Below are positions 18,238 through 27,635 of a stretch of 64,000 bases of DNA, piece by piece; position 1 is the stretch's first letter, and each line of letters starts with the position of its first letter. The stretch lies in contig SVGC01000004.1 of assembly GCA_015056495.1 (NCBI GenBank), positions 1 through 64,000 on the forward strand. Direction: 5' to 3'. Source of the stretch: Butyrivibrio sp. (GTDB taxonomy: Bacteria; Bacillota; Clostridia; Lachnospirales; Lachnospiraceae). The translations under genes were made by a program, and so were the position numbers. The notes beneath the pieces are model-generated. The model saw only the letters and a list, made by a program, of their open reading frames with translations. It made no database searches and had not been told where the DNA came from.

Positions 18238-19035
18238 ATGAGATTAGTTAGTATTGCTAGCGGGAGCAGCGGCAATTGTATTTATGTGGGTTCTGACACT
18301 ACACATATTCTTATAGATGCAGGTATCAGTTGTAAGAGGATCAGGGAAGGTCTTGAAAAGCTTGATATTTCACTGGGAGATCTGGATGGAATATTTGTAA
18401 CTCATGAGCATTCAGACCATATAGCTGGTCTTAAGACCCTTTTGAAAAAGCATGATGTTCCTGTTTTTGCAACCAGAGGAACACTGGCAGGTATTGATAA
18501 CGCAGATAAAAAAGGTGATATGCCTGTTTTTGACAGAAGAGTTATAAAGGCAGATGAAAAGATTGCTTTAAAGGATCTTGTGATCAATCCTATGGCTATA
18601 TCCCACGATGCGCTTGAACCTGTTGCCTACAGAGTCAGCTATGGCGATAAAAAGATTGCAGTGGCAACTGATATGGGCTGTTATACAGATTACACAATAG
18701 ACTGTCTCCAGGGGCTTGATGCGCTTTTGATAGAAGCTAATCATGATGTGCGTATGCTGCAGATGGGACCTTATCCATATCAGCTTAAGAGACGTATTCT
18801 TGGAGATAAGGGACATCTTTCAAATGAAAAGAGTGGAGAGCTTTTGACTAAGCTTTTGAATGACAAGATGAAGGGAATTTTACTGGGACACCTTAGTAAA
18901 GAAAACAATCTTCCTGAGCTTGCTTACGAGACAGTCAGAGTGGAGATTGAGATGTCTGATACGCCTTATCATGGAAATGATTTTCCACTTTATGTGGCAT
19001 CCAGAAGCGAGCAGTCACCTATTATAGAAGTTTGA
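18238..19035 (+). CDS. MBL-fold metallohydrolase, WalJ/YycJ type
   Basis: 265 aa of the metallo-beta-lactamase fold. It begins with the characteristic SIASGSSGNCIYV, followed by the metal-binding THEHSDHIAGL (about 58-68) and later AVATDMG and LIEANHD. Length and N-terminus fit the YycJ/WalJ/VicX family, which in other Firmicutes is linked to the WalRK system and has been tied to DNA end processing and envelope homeostasis. No walR or walK is in the window. GTGGAG precedes the start. It is a single-gene unit between two terminators. Confidence 0.85.
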   Translation: MRLVSIASGSSGNCIYVGSDTTHILIDAGISCKRIREGLEKLDISLGDLDGIFVTHEHSDHIAGLKTLLKKHDVPVFATRGTLAGIDNADKKGDMPVFDRRVIKADEKIALKDLVINPMAISHDALEPVAYRVSYGDKKIAVATDMGCYTDYTIDCLQGLDALLIEANHDVRMLQMGPYPYQLKRRILGDKGHLSNEKSGELLTKLLNDKMKGILLGHLSKENNLPELAYETVRVEIEMSDTPYHGNDFPLYVASRSEQSPIIEV

Positions 19036-19120
19036 TGAATTGTTTTTATAAAACAGATTAAAAATCAATTATTGCATAACAGATTCAGTAGATTCAATGA
19101 ATGATATAGGTATTAAAAAG

Positions 19121-19165
19121 GTGCAACTATATGGGAATTATTCCATTTAGTTGCACTTTCTTTTT
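19121..19165. terminator. Bidirectional terminator between convergent genes
   Basis: GTGCAACTA pairs with TAGTTGCAC, and the inner GGGAAT/ATTCC extends the stem. A T-rich tail lies on the plus side and A-rich sequence precedes it, so it can serve both the WalJ-like gene and the minus-strand lipoprotein gene. Confidence 0.85.
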
Positions 19166-20042
19166 ACATAAATACAAATTGTGAAACGCTCAAAGTTTCT
19201 CCATCACTGGTGATGCTGACCATTCCGTCTCTTGTAAGATATGTTGTTATCTCACGATCTTCAAGAAGCTCTACAAGTTCATCGTCCTCTGGTTCTTCAT
19301 CTGAGCAGGTGATCACAGCATAATCAGGATCTATGTAATCTATAAGATCTTCGCTGTTCTTTTCAAGATTACCATGATGAGGAATCTTTAGTACATCTGA
19401 TTGAAGATCAGGGATCTCCAACAGCTCATTTATTCTTTCTTTCTGAGCATCTCCGGCAAATAAAAATGAGGTATCACCATATACCATGCGTATCACAAGA
19501 GAAGAGTTATTGCTGGTGTCTTTTTCATACTCTGTCTGCTGAGGCGGATAGATTGCAAAAGAAACATCGCCTACATTCAAGGTCTCATCGCTGCTTACAA
19601 GGTCAGGTGTAATTCCTTTTTCTTCGAGAGCGGCATGATAATTATCTAATTCATCAGATACCTTTGCCTCGTAGAAGGTGGTTATTACTTTGCCAACATT
19701 ATAATTTTCGATCAGATGAGCCGCGCCGCCGACATGATCCTTGTCAAAATGAGTTATGAAAAGCATGTCGATCGTATCATAGCCTTTTAATTCAAGGTAT
19801 TCATCAACTACTTCTATAGATTCTGTTGTACCTGTATCTATCATTATGAGCTTGTCTTCAATTTCAATTGCTATACAATCTGCTTTGCCGACATTTAAAA
19901 AATTAACTTTGATCTCGTTGTTTTCTTCCGTGGATGCTGTGTTTGAGGCATCAGAACTTGAAATAGTATTATCTGTTCTGCATCCGGTAAGGCAGGCAAG
20001 CATTGTTATTATTGCAAGAACCTTATATATAATGTATTTCAT
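19164..20042 (-). CDS. ComEC C-terminal-like MBL-fold lipoprotein
   Basis: 292 aa. A lipoprotein signal peptide ends in ACLTGC (Cys21), followed by a Ser/Thr/Asn-rich linker and an MBL domain with VGKADCIAIE, MIDTG, ITHFDKDHVGG (about 95-105), LFAGDA and IPHHG. These motifs match the ComEC/Rec2 C-terminal hydrolase family, here made as a separate lipid-anchored protein on the outer face of the membrane. Such proteins are proposed to degrade nucleic acid or phosphodiesters; activity is unproven. Start chosen at 20042, where GAGG lies before the second ATG; an in-frame ATG at 20054 lacks a ribosome site. Confidence 0.82.
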   Translation of the reverse strand: MKYIIYKVLAIITMLACLTGCRTDNTISSSDASNTASTEENNEIKVNFLNVGKADCIAIEIEDKLIMIDTGTTESIEVVDEYLELKGYDTIDMLFITHFDKDHVGGAAHLIENYNVGKVITTFYEAKVSDELDNYHAALEEKGITPDLVSSDETLNVGDVSFAIYPPQQTEYEKDTSNNSSLVIRMVYGDTSFLFAGDAQKERINELLEIPDLQSDVLKIPHHGNLEKNSEDLIDYIDPDYAVITCSDEEPEDDELVELLEDREITTYLTRDGMVSITSDGETLSVSQFVFM

Positions 20043-20196
20043 TTTTTTCCTCATGAACTATTTCTGAACTGTGATTAGCTTTTTTATTATAATCAATAAA
20101 TTATATATCATCAATTGCTTTTTATAGTGGTAATGGTATATAGTTAAAAACAAAGTTGCATTTTTTTGCAAGTAAAAGTAAAGACAGGAGACTATT

Positions 20197-20469
20197 ATGA
20201 ACAAAGCTATTATTACTGTTGTGGGCAAAGATACTGTCGGTATCATCGCAAAGATCTGTACATATCTTGCAGATCATAAGATCAATATTCTTGATATTTC
20301 TCAGACAATTGTTTCAGGTTATTTTAATATGATGATGATAGTTGATCTATCTTCTTCAGATGGTGAATTCAAGGTTATAGGCGACGAGCTGGATGAACTT
20401 GGAAAAGAAATTGGCGTTGTAGTTAAATGTCAGAGAGAAGATATTTTTGATTCTATGCACAGAATCTGA
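20197..20469 (+). CDS. ACT domain protein, UPF0237 family
   Basis: A 90-aa single ACT domain (KAIITVVGKDTVGIIAKI at the start). ACT domains bind amino acids or similar small ligands and regulate partner enzymes. It sits 62 bp before the DUF711 gene, a conserved pairing in Firmicutes and other bacteria, which suggests that it senses a ligand for that partner. AGGAG precedes the start. The ligand is unknown. Confidence 0.88.
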   Translation: MNKAIITVVGKDTVGIIAKICTYLADHKINILDISQTIVSGYFNMMMIVDLSSSDGEFKVIGDELDELGKEIGVVVKCQREDIFDSMHRI

Positions 20470-20531
20470 GTATTTTTGGATAATTATTCTAAAAATACAG
20501 GTAACAGGCCATTTAAAAAGGAGAGAATATA

Positions 20532-21896
20532 ATGATTAACTTTTCAGAGGTTTCAGAAACCAATGAAATGATCGAGAAGGAGAACCTTGATGTCAGGACA
20601 ATAACAATGGGTATCAGTCTTCTTGATTGTATCGATTCTGATATAGATAAGCTTTGTAAAAATATATATGACAAGATTTATGATTCTGCCAAGGATCTTG
20701 TTAAAACCGGTGATGATATTGCTGCTGAGTACGGCATTCCTGTAGTTAATAAGAGAATATCTGTTACTCCTATTGCACTTATTGGTGGTGCTGCCTGTAA
20801 GAGCAGCAGCGATTTTGTAAAAATAGCCAAGACTCTTGATGAAGTTGCAAAAAAAGTCGGAGTTAATTTTATCGGTGGTTATTCAGCTCTAGTCAGCAAG
20901 GGAATGACTCCTGCTGAAAAATTGTTGATAGAGTCAATTCCAGAAGCTCTTGCCAGCACAGAGGTTGTATGTTCTTCTATAAATGTTGGTTCAACTAAAA
21001 CAGGTATCAATATGGATGCAGTCAGACTCATGGGTACTATTGTAAAAAAGACTGCAGAAGCAACCAAAGAAGCTGATTCACTTGGCTGTGCCAAGCTTGT
21101 GATTTTCTGTAATGCTCCTGATGATAACCCATTCATGGCTGGTGCTTTTCATGGAGTTACAGAGGCTGACAGAATTATTAATGTTGGTGTCAGCGGACCT
21201 GGAGTTGTTAAGACTGCTCTTGAAAAGGTTAGAGGAGAGGACTTTGAAGTACTCTGCGAAACAATCAAAAAGACTGCATTTAAGGTAACCAGAGTAGGAC
21301 AGCTTGTTGCAAAAGAAGCTTCCAAGAGACTCGGAGTACCATTTGGAATCATAGATCTTTCACTTGCACCTACACCTGCTATTGGTGATAGTGTTGCTGA
21401 TATCCTTCATGAGATAGGTGTTGAGCATGCCGGAGCACCTGGTACAACAGCAGCACTGGCTCTTTTAAATGATCAGGTCAAAAAAGGCGGTGTAATGGCA
21501 TCTTCTTACGTTGGAGGATTGTCTGGTGCATTTATTCCTGTCAGCGAAGATCAGGGAATGATCAATGCTGTTGAGGCAGGAGCACTTACTCTTGAAAAGC
21601 TTGAAGCTATGACTTGTGTATGTTCTGTAGGTCTTGATATGATCGCTATCCCTGGAGATACCAAGGATACTACAATTGCCGGTATCATTGCTGATGAGAT
21701 GGCTATTGGTATGATCAACCAGAAGACCACAGCAGTGAGACTTATCCCTGTTATTGGTAAGGGAGTTGGTGAGACTGTTGAATTTGGAGGCCTTTTAGGC
21801 TATGCACCTATCATGCCTGTAAATCAGTTCTCCTGCGATAATTTTGTAAACCGTGGCGGCAGAATACCTGCACCTGTACATTCATTTAAGAACTAA
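20532..21896 (+). CDS. DUF711/UPF0210 (PFL-like) family protein
   Basis: 454 aa over the full length of the UPF0210/DUF711 family, whose fold resembles pyruvate formate-lyase-type barrels but whose reaction is not established. Recognisable family stretches are [14 protein letters not shown] near the N-terminus, [27 protein letters not shown] and [12 protein letters not shown]. It is soluble, with no membrane segments. It follows the ACT-domain gene with a strong AAAGGAGAG site and is closed by a terminator at 21911-21956, so the two form a two-gene operon. Metabolic role unknown. Confidence 0.88.
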   Translation: MINFSEVSETNEMIEKENLDVRTITMGISLLDCIDSDIDKLCKNIYDKIYDSAKDLVKTGDDIAAEYGIPVVNKRISVTPIALIGGAACKSSSDFVKIAKTLDEVAKKVGVNFIGGYSALVSKGMTPAEKLLIESIPEALASTEVVCSSINVGSTKTGINMDAVRLMGTIVKKTAEATKEADSLGCAKLVIFCNAPDDNPFMAGAFHGVTEADRIINVGVSGPGVVKTALEKVRGEDFEVLCETIKKTAFKVTRVGQLVAKEASKRLGVPFGIIDLSLAPTPAIGDSVADILHEIGVEHAGAPGTTAALALLNDQVKKGGVMASSYVGGLSGAFIPVSEDQGMINAVEAGALTLEKLEAMTCVCSVGLDMIAIPGDTKDTTIAGIIADEMAIGMINQKTTAVRLIPVIGKGVGETVEFGGLLGYAPIMPVNQFSCDNFVNRGGRIPAPVHSFKN

Positions 21897-21910
21897 AGTA
21901 GTATTTTGAA

Positions 21911-21956
21911 AGCAAGCTCTATGTGTCAATTTTGGCATGTAAGGCTTGCTTTTTTT
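21911..21956 (+). terminator. Rho-independent terminator after the DUF711 gene
   Basis: AGCAAGC pairs with GCTTGCT across a long loop that can pair further, followed by a run of T. Confidence 0.75.
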
Positions 21957-21963
21957 CACCCAC

Positions 21964-22046
21964 TAATGACCCTAAGGGACGGGGTTAGCGGGTCATTTTG
22001 ACCATTGGTCAGAATGACCCGTTAACTCCGTCCCCTAGGGTCATTA
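21964..22046. repeat. 83-bp near-perfect palindrome, REP/MITE-like element
   Basis: The element starts TAATGACCC and ends GGGTCATTA. The two arms of about 36 bases match with few mismatches, and an inner short inverted repeat (GACCATTGGTC) sits at the centre. It is GC-rich (GGGACGGGG) against AT-rich surroundings and encodes nothing. It lies just after a terminator and before the gntR promoter. The form and the GGGACGG core resemble REP-type palindromes mobilised by TnpA-REP transposases, but no such transposase gene is in the window. Confidence 0.75.
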
Positions 22047-22069
22047 TATAAAAAACTTTAAAATATTTG

Positions 22070-22098
22070 TTGACATCCAACGAGCGAAGTGATAATTT
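22070..22098 (+). promoter_or_regulatory. Predicted sigma-A promoter of the gntR operon
   Basis: TTGACA at 22070-22075 and TAATTT at 22093-22098 with a 17-bp spacer. It is followed directly by the operator-like palindrome at 22103-22125. Confidence 0.7.
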
Positions 22099-22102
22099 AT
22101 AA

Positions 22103-22125
22103 GTGTACTAGTTCATATAGTACAC
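22103..22125. promoter_or_regulatory. Predicted GntR/YtrA-type operator
   Basis: A perfect inverted repeat, GTGTACTA then seven bases then TAGTACAC, overlaps the expected transcription start just after the -10 box. Position and form fit autorepression by the GntR protein encoded 117 bp downstream. Confidence 0.65.
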
Positions 22126-22150
22126 CCCATACTTTATTTTTTCTATGCTT

Positions 22151-22180
22151 GTGCTTGCGTGTCCCCTAACATGCAAGCAC
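22151..22180 (+). other. Hairpin in the gntR leader
   Basis: GTGCTTGC pairs with GCAAGCAC, with further pairing inside around a CCCCTA loop. No T-run follows, so it is not a typical terminator. It may stabilise the leader mRNA or be a second protein site. Confidence 0.45.
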
Positions 22181-22241
22181 TAAATGTATAAAGAACTTTT
22201 TAGTTTTAAGATAGATCAATATTTTTGAGAGGGAGATGGCA

Positions 22242-22610
22242 ATGAATCTGGTTAATTTTCAGGATAGCAGACCTATCTATGAACAGATCGTTGAAAATTT
22301 CAAAATCCAAATATTGAAGGGCGTTTTACAGGACGGCGACCAGATGCCATCTGTAAGAAGCCTTGCTGTTGAGCTTTCTGCCAATCCTAACACGATTCAG
22401 AAAGCTTATATTGAATTGGAGCGACAGGGGTACATCTACACCGTCAAGGGTAAGGGGAATTTTGTCAGGGCTGATCAGTCCTTAAAAGAAGCCAAAAAAA
22501 ATCAAATTATCGCTGATATCAAGGCTCTTATGGAGGAGGCTTTTGATATTGGTTTTACAAAAGAGGAAATATTGGAAAAAATTGTTGACGGAGGAAAAGC
22601 ACATGATTGA
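22242..22610 (+). CDS. GntR-family regulator, YtrA subfamily
   Basis: 122 aa: an N-terminal winged helix of the GntR type ([47 protein letters not shown]) and a short helical tail. This is the small size of the YtrA subfamily, which normally represses an ABC transporter operon in response to cell-envelope stress or antibiotics. GAGAGGGA fits ATG 22242 better than ATG 22236. It overlaps the ABC ATPase gene by 8 bp. The palindrome at 22103-22125 is the likely operator. Confidence 0.9.
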   Translation: MNLVNFQDSRPIYEQIVENFKIQILKGVLQDGDQMPSVRSLAVELSANPNTIQKAYIELERQGYIYTVKGKGNFVRADQSLKEAKKNQIIADIKALMEEAFDIGFTKEEILEKIVDGGKAHD

Positions 22611-23508
22611 AGCGGTTATGCTAGAAAAATCATTCGACAATATTAAAGCTGTTCATCAGGTTTCACTTTCCGTTAAAGATGGAGAAGTTTTCGGACTTAT
22701 AGGTACTAACGGGGCAGGAAAAAGTACACTTCTTCGTATGATGAGCGGAGTGTTAAAGCCTGATTCAGGTACGGTATGCATGGATCATTTTCCTATTTAT
22801 GATAATGCAGAAGTTAAGAAGAATCTTTTCTTTATTTCTGATGATGCGTATTTCATGCCTAATTCCAATTCAGATGACATGTCAAGATACTATGCCAGTG
22901 TTTATGATAGTTTTGACCTTCTGAAGTTTAATAAACTTATTGTTGGTTTTGGTATTGATAGAAATAGAAAGATCAGCTCTTTTTCAAAAGGTATGAAGAA
23001 GCAGTTATCAATACTTCTTGGAATCAGTTCCAATACTAAGTATTTATTGTGTGATGAGACTTTCGATGGTCTTGATCCTGTGGTAAGACAAGGGGTCAAG
23101 AGCCTTTTTGCTGCAGAGATGGCAGATAGAGGACTTACTCCTGTAATTGCTTCTCATAATCTTAGAGAGCTTGAAGATATATGCGATCACGTAGGTCTTC
23201 TCCATCAGGGCGGTATTCTTTTATCTGAGGATATTGAGAATATGAAGCTCAATGTTCAGAAGATACAGTGCGTATTTGAATCCAAAGAAGATGAGGAGGC
23301 AGCTCTTGAGGGACTTGAGGTCATGATCCATGATACAAGAGGCAGACTTCATACAATTACTGTCAGGGGCACCAGAGAAGAGATCGAGAGCAGGTTTAGA
23401 GCAGTGAATACTGTATTTTTTGAGATTTTGGCTCTTACTCTTGAAGAAATATTTATCAGTGAAACGGAGGTTGTAGGTTATGACATCAGAAAATTCATCC
23501 TTGATTAA
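22603..23508 (+). CDS. ABC transporter ATP-binding protein (ABC-2 type)
   Basis: 301 aa. Walker A is GTNGAGKS (about 34-41), the signature FSKGMKKQ is a common ABC-2 form, and Walker B is [12 protein letters not shown] with catalytic Glu. The D-loop and the His of IASHNLRE follow. A C-terminal domain of about 80 residues comes after the ATPase, as in many export ATPases. The start codon lies inside the end of gntR, and the permease start lies inside this gene (29-bp overlap), so the three are tightly coupled. Likely an antibiotic- or envelope-stress-related exporter; substrate unknown. Confidence 0.9.
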   Translation: MIEAVMLEKSFDNIKAVHQVSLSVKDGEVFGLIGTNGAGKSTLLRMMSGVLKPDSGTVCMDHFPIYDNAEVKKNLFFISDDAYFMPNSNSDDMSRYYASVYDSFDLLKFNKLIVGFGIDRNRKISSFSKGMKKQLSILLGISSNTKYLLCDETFDGLDPVVRQGVKSLFAAEMADRGLTPVIASHNLRELEDICDHVGLLHQGGILLSEDIENMKLNVQKIQCVFESKEDEEAALEGLEVMIHDTRGRLHTITVRGTREEIESRFRAVNTVFFEILALTLEEIFISETEVVGYDIRKFILD

Positions 23509-25660
23509 GTCAAAGAAAAAAGCTTATAAGATCCGTTTTGCGCCTTTAACAATTGTTTCGCTTATTACAATGCTGCTGTTTTATGTATCTGCCGTTATAG
23601 TTCTTGTGAACAGGGCATATATGTATGGCGTTAACAGCCTTCAGTCACCTGAGGCCATTCATATGGAGCAGATCAATGCTATCAGTAAGGTTATTGGTTT
23701 CAGGCAGGTAGGAATAGTTTTTGCTGTTGTTCTTGCTTTTGTTTTTGCTCTGTCAGAATTTAATTACCTGTTTTCACAGAAGCAGTTGGATTTCTTTGTT
23801 AGTCAGCCAACTTCAAATAAAAAGAGATTTATTACAAGATATGTAGATGGAATCGCAACATTTACGTTTCTTTATCTGATCGTTGTTGCAGTAACTCTTA
23901 TACTTGCTGCTATTTTCGGAACTTTTTCCAGAGTCCTTTTATTAGAGGTACTTTGTGCTTTTGTGTATGTGCTGGTTGTTTATCTGGCTTTTTACAATAT
24001 TACTATTTTAGGAATAATGCTTTCAGGTAATTTGTTTACAGCCATTATCATGTCAATTTTCTGGCAGTTTGTTTTCTCTGTTGGAGCTGCTTTACTTTCT
24101 TTTTACAGAGAAATCTTTTTTATAACATATTCATTTCTTACTAATGAGAGCTACTTCTTTTCTCCGGCAGTTGATGTTATCCATGTTATAGAAAAGTGTA
24201 CCGGCGTATTTGGTTATGATACAGGAAGACTGACTATGAACAATCTGAAGTCTATGATCTGTTCATCCTGGATCAATGTTTTGGATATTGCAATAACTGG
24301 GCTTATAGCATTGTTTTTTGCAGTAATGGCCTATAAAAAGAGAAAAAATGAATGGGCAGGAAAGACTATATGTTTTCCTATAGTTCAGAAGATCGTTAAA
24401 TTATCTCTTTCAATAATTTCAGGTTTATTGCTTGGACTGATCATTTATTATATTTACTCAGAATATAATTCCAGCAGGAATTATATGATATTCGCTGCTA
24501 TGGTCATTGGCTGCATCCTGAGTGCTTTCATAATTGAAGTATATATTCAGGCTGATTTTAAGCTGTTTTACAAAGGCATATTTGGCAATATCATTGCGCT
24601 TGCAGCTGTTGTGTTTATATTCTTTAGTTTAAACAACGATATTTTTGGATATGATTCCTATGTTCCGGATGAAAATGCTTATTCTTCATATTTTATTGTG
24701 AGGTCATCAACCTATGGATATATGGATTATTTCAATAATTACCGTTCATTTTCTTATGACGATGGACGTGCCAGAGATCTGGAAAAGAGGATGTTCCTTA
24801 CTGATAAAGATGCAATGAAAGAGCTTGCAGATTATAGTAGTGAGTATGTAAAAAACACTAACAGAGAAAAGCTTTATGAAAATGCCTGGTCTGTTCAGGT
24901 TGGATACAGACTCAACTCTGGCAGAATAGTATATAGGACTTTGTTTATTCCTTATGATGTTGATGCTGCGCTCATGGATAGGATCATTGGTTCCAAAGAG
25001 TACATCACTAGTTATTATGATGTATTTAAAGACTTTTCAACTGAGCAGGAAATGTTCACTCAAGCTGATTGTAGCTTTACAACTGATGCGGAAATGATAT
25101 ACGGAGTTATGGATGACTACGAAGCTTTTAAATTGGTATATCAGCAGGATGTTCTTCAAAATTATAGTTACACAATGGTGAACAATAATGATTTTGTAGG
25201 CATTTTTGAGATCAGTAATTATGAATACAGTGATGACGATTACTATTATGTAGATGTGAGTTATCCGATTTATTCAACCTATACCAATACTATCGAGTAC
25301 CTGCAGAGTATTGGTGTATATAATGATTCTGCGAGGGATGTTGACAATATCAAATCAATTACAGTTGAGAATTATTATCCTGGTCATGATCTTGAAGTAG
25401 AGGATGAGAGCACTCTTGAATATGAAAACAGTAAATCTGTTGAATATACTGATATGGAGCAGATCTCAGAAATAATGGAACATGCAGTATCAGCTAATTT
25501 TGTATCTGATTGGTTCCCATATGATAAATTCAACAATCAGTATGGAATAAATGTACAGTATGATGATGCTCATAAGGAGAATGATACTTATATAAGTTCG
25601 TATTTCTTTTTTGAAAAAGGCTGTGTACCTGATTTTGTAGTGAAAGATACGAATAATTGA
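23480..25660 (+). CDS. ABC-2 type permease with large C-terminal ectodomain
   Basis: 726 aa. About eight to ten membrane helices occupy residues 20-385. The remaining about 340 residues are hydrophilic, very rich in Tyr, Asp and Ser, and have no further helix, so they probably lie outside the membrane. The N-terminal membrane part has the ABC-2 pattern of the YtrC/D type. CGGAGGT precedes the start. With the GntR protein and ATPase it makes a complete three-gene system; the end of the protein is 43 bp before the next cluster. Substrate unknown. Confidence 0.8.
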   Translation: MTSENSSLIKSKKKAYKIRFAPLTIVSLITMLLFYVSAVIVLVNRAYMYGVNSLQSPEAIHMEQINAISKVIGFRQVGIVFAVVLAFVFALSEFNYLFSQKQLDFFVSQPTSNKKRFITRYVDGIATFTFLYLIVVAVTLILAAIFGTFSRVLLLEVLCAFVYVLVVYLAFYNITILGIMLSGNLFTAIIMSIFWQFVFSVGAALLSFYREIFFITYSFLTNESYFFSPAVDVIHVIEKCTGVFGYDTGRLTMNNLKSMICSSWINVLDIAITGLIALFFAVMAYKKRKNEWAGKTICFPIVQKIVKLSLSIISGLLLGLIIYYIYSEYNSSRNYMIFAAMVIGCILSAFIIEVYIQADFKLFYKGIFGNIIALAAVVFIFFSLNNDIFGYDSYVPDENAYSSYFIVRSSTYGYMDYFNNYRSFSYDDGRARDLEKRMFLTDKDAMKELADYSSEYVKNTNREKLYENAWSVQVGYRLNSGRIVYRTLFIPYDVDAALMDRIIGSKEYITSYYDVFKDFSTEQEMFTQADCSFTTDAEMIYGVMDDYEAFKLVYQQDVLQNYSYTMVNNNDFVGIFEISNYEYSDDDYYYVDVSYPIYSTYTNTIEYLQSIGVYNDSARDVDNIKSITVENYYPGHDLEVEDESTLEYENSKSVEYTDMEQISEIMEHAVSANFVSDWFPYDKFNNQYGINVQYDDAHKENDTYISSYFFFEKGCVPDFVVKDTNN

Positions 25661-25703
25661 TTGAAACTATGATATAATTTTCTATATTTGTTGTGAGGAA
25701 ACG

Positions 25704-26654
25704 GTGGAGAAATTAAAAACAGGGGAAAAATTAAATAGATTTCTTAGGAAAAATGCATCCTCATCTTGCAGTAACAAGTCTGTAATCAGCAAGAAGATTG
25801 CTGCAAAAAAGCGCATATCATGGATGTTTTTGGTACCTAGTCTCTTGGGAGTACTTTTGTTTTTTGTGCTACCTTTCTTTGTGGTAATTTACTATTCATT
25901 AGTAAATAATCCTATCCAACATGAGTTTGTAGGTTTCAGTAATTATGTAAAAGTATGGAATAACGGCGCGTATCGCCTTGCTTCTAACAATACATTTATG
26001 TTTTCAATTGTTTCAGTCCCATTGGCGGTTGTATTGTCATTGTTTCTGGCAGTTGTAATGGAGTCGAGGATATTTTTTAAAAGTCATTTCAGAACCTTTT
26101 TTCTGACTCCCATGATGGTACCTATTGCATCGATAGTACTTATATGGCAGGTGTTGTTTCATTATAACGGCCTTGTAAATGATATTATGATGCAGTTTGG
26201 TGGAGGCAAGATTGACTGGCTCAAATCTGATCAGGCTCAGATAGTTATCGTAGTCTTGTTTTTATGGAAGAACCTTGGATATAACATGATCCTGTTCATG
26301 GCAGCGTTATCCAGTGTGCCAAAGGATCTTATAGAGGTGGCAAGGCTTGAAAATGCTTCAGATTTGCAGATATTCTGGATGATCAAAATGAGATATTTGT
26401 CATCAACGATTTTATTTGTTGCGATCATGTCTGTTATTAATTCATTTAAGGTATTTAGAGAGATATATCTGCTGACAGGAGATTATCCATACGATTCGCT
26501 GTATATGTTGCAGCATTTTATGAATAATACATTTGCTTCGCTGGATTATCAAAAGCTTTCATCTGCAGCCATAATAATGGCAATTGTAATTGCAGCTTTG
26601 GTAGCAGTTATGATGATGGTTGAAAATAATTATGGTAAGGATATTGAGGGCTAA
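25704..26654 (+). CDS. Sugar ABC transporter permease, MalF type
   Basis: 316 aa with six membrane helices and a binding-protein-dependent permease domain. The EAA loop is visible as EVARLENASDLQIFWMIKMR (about 212-231). The start is GTG 25704 after GAGGA. The first 35 residues are a basic cytoplasmic tail. It pairs with the MalG-type permease 11 bp downstream; the binding protein follows three genes later. No cognate ATPase is in the cluster, so a shared MsmK/UgpC-type ATPase is likely. Substrate unknown. Confidence 0.88.
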   Translation: MEKLKTGEKLNRFLRKNASSSCSNKSVISKKIAAKKRISWMFLVPSLLGVLLFFVLPFFVVIYYSLVNNPIQHEFVGFSNYVKVWNNGAYRLASNNTFMFSIVSVPLAVVLSLFLAVVMESRIFFKSHFRTFFLTPMMVPIASIVLIWQVLFHYNGLVNDIMMQFGGGKIDWLKSDQAQIVIVVLFLWKNLGYNMILFMAALSSVPKDLIEVARLENASDLQIFWMIKMRYLSSTILFVAIMSVINSFKVFREIYLLTGDYPYDSLYMLQHFMNNTFASLDYQKLSSAAIIMAIVIAALVAVMMMVENNYGKDIEG

Positions 26655-26665
26655 AAAAGGATTTT

Positions 26666-27586
26666 ATGAAGACACCAAATTATATAAAAAGAGGGAGACG
26701 GCATAAGAGGGTAGTTCTTGCAGAAAGAATTACAGGAACTGTCATTGCAGCTTTTTTTGCGATACTGTTCCTGATGCCGGTCATACTTACAATTACAAAT
26801 TCATTTATGGCTCCTTCTGAGATCAGTTCTAACTATGGTTCTGTATTTGCCAGATCTGATTCCGGAGGTAAGGTATTTATTTCAAAAACTGTCAATTTGA
26901 AGTTTATACCTGATATGGTCACTTTTAGTCAGTATTTTACAGTTTTATTAAAGAGTCCGGATTATCTGTTCAAGTTTTGGAATTCTGTGATCTACGTAGT
27001 GCCTATTGTATTTTTTCAGCTGTTTGTAGCGGCTTTGGCATCCTACGGTTTTGCAAGGTATCATGGCAAGGTTAAGGAGATCATATTCTTTTTGTACATT
27101 ATCATGATGATGATGCCTTATCAGGTAACGCTGGTTCCAAACTATATGGTTTCAAACTGGCTTGGAATTCTTGGTACCAGATGGGCAATATGGCTTCCAG
27201 GTATCTTTTCACCATTTGCGGTTTATCTGCTGACAAAATTTATGCGCAGGATACCGCTTGAAGTACTTGAAGCCGGACAGATAGATGGCGCAGATGAATG
27301 GCAGTTGTTCTCTAAGATTTGTTTTCCATTATGTAAAAATGGTATTTGTGCTATCGCGATCCTGATCTTTATAGATTTTTGGAATATGGTTGAGCAACCG
27401 CTTATTTTGTTATCTGATGAGCAGTTACATCCATTATCAGTATTTTTGTCCAAGATTAATTCCGGGGAAATTAGTCTTGCTTTTGCAGTAGCAGTTATTT
27501 ATATGGTTCCGCCACTTTTGATCTTTATGTATGGTGAAGAGTATCTGGTTGAGGGTATATCCTATCAGGGCGGTATCAAAGGTTAA
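26666..27586 (+). CDS. Sugar ABC transporter permease, MalG type
   Basis: 306 aa with six membrane helices and the EAA loop EAGQIDGADEWQLFSKICFP (about 206-225), the coupling loop to an ATPase. AAAGGA precedes the start. It forms the second half of the importer channel with the preceding gene. The 49-bp gap to the HlyD-like gene contains that gene's ribosome site and no terminator, so co-transcription is likely. Confidence 0.88.
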   Translation: MKTPNYIKRGRRHKRVVLAERITGTVIAAFFAILFLMPVILTITNSFMAPSEISSNYGSVFARSDSGGKVFISKTVNLKFIPDMVTFSQYFTVLLKSPDYLFKFWNSVIYVVPIVFFQLFVAALASYGFARYHGKVKEIIFFLYIIMMMMPYQVTLVPNYMVSNWLGILGTRWAIWLPGIFSPFAVYLLTKFMRRIPLEVLEAGQIDGADEWQLFSKICFPLCKNGICAIAILIFIDFWNMVEQPLILLSDEQLHPLSVFLSKINSGEISLAFAVAVIYMVPPLLIFMYGEEYLVEGISYQGGIKG

Positions 27587-27635
27587 CAGTTTTATTATTT
27601 TTAGTTTTATTCGAGGAGTAAGGGAAGGAATAGTT

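Noticed and set aside
20058..20246. Minus-strand 62-aa frame between the lipoprotein and ACT genes
   Set aside because: It covers the ACT gene's ribosome site and start, is highly hydrophobic and low in complexity, and has no ribosome site.
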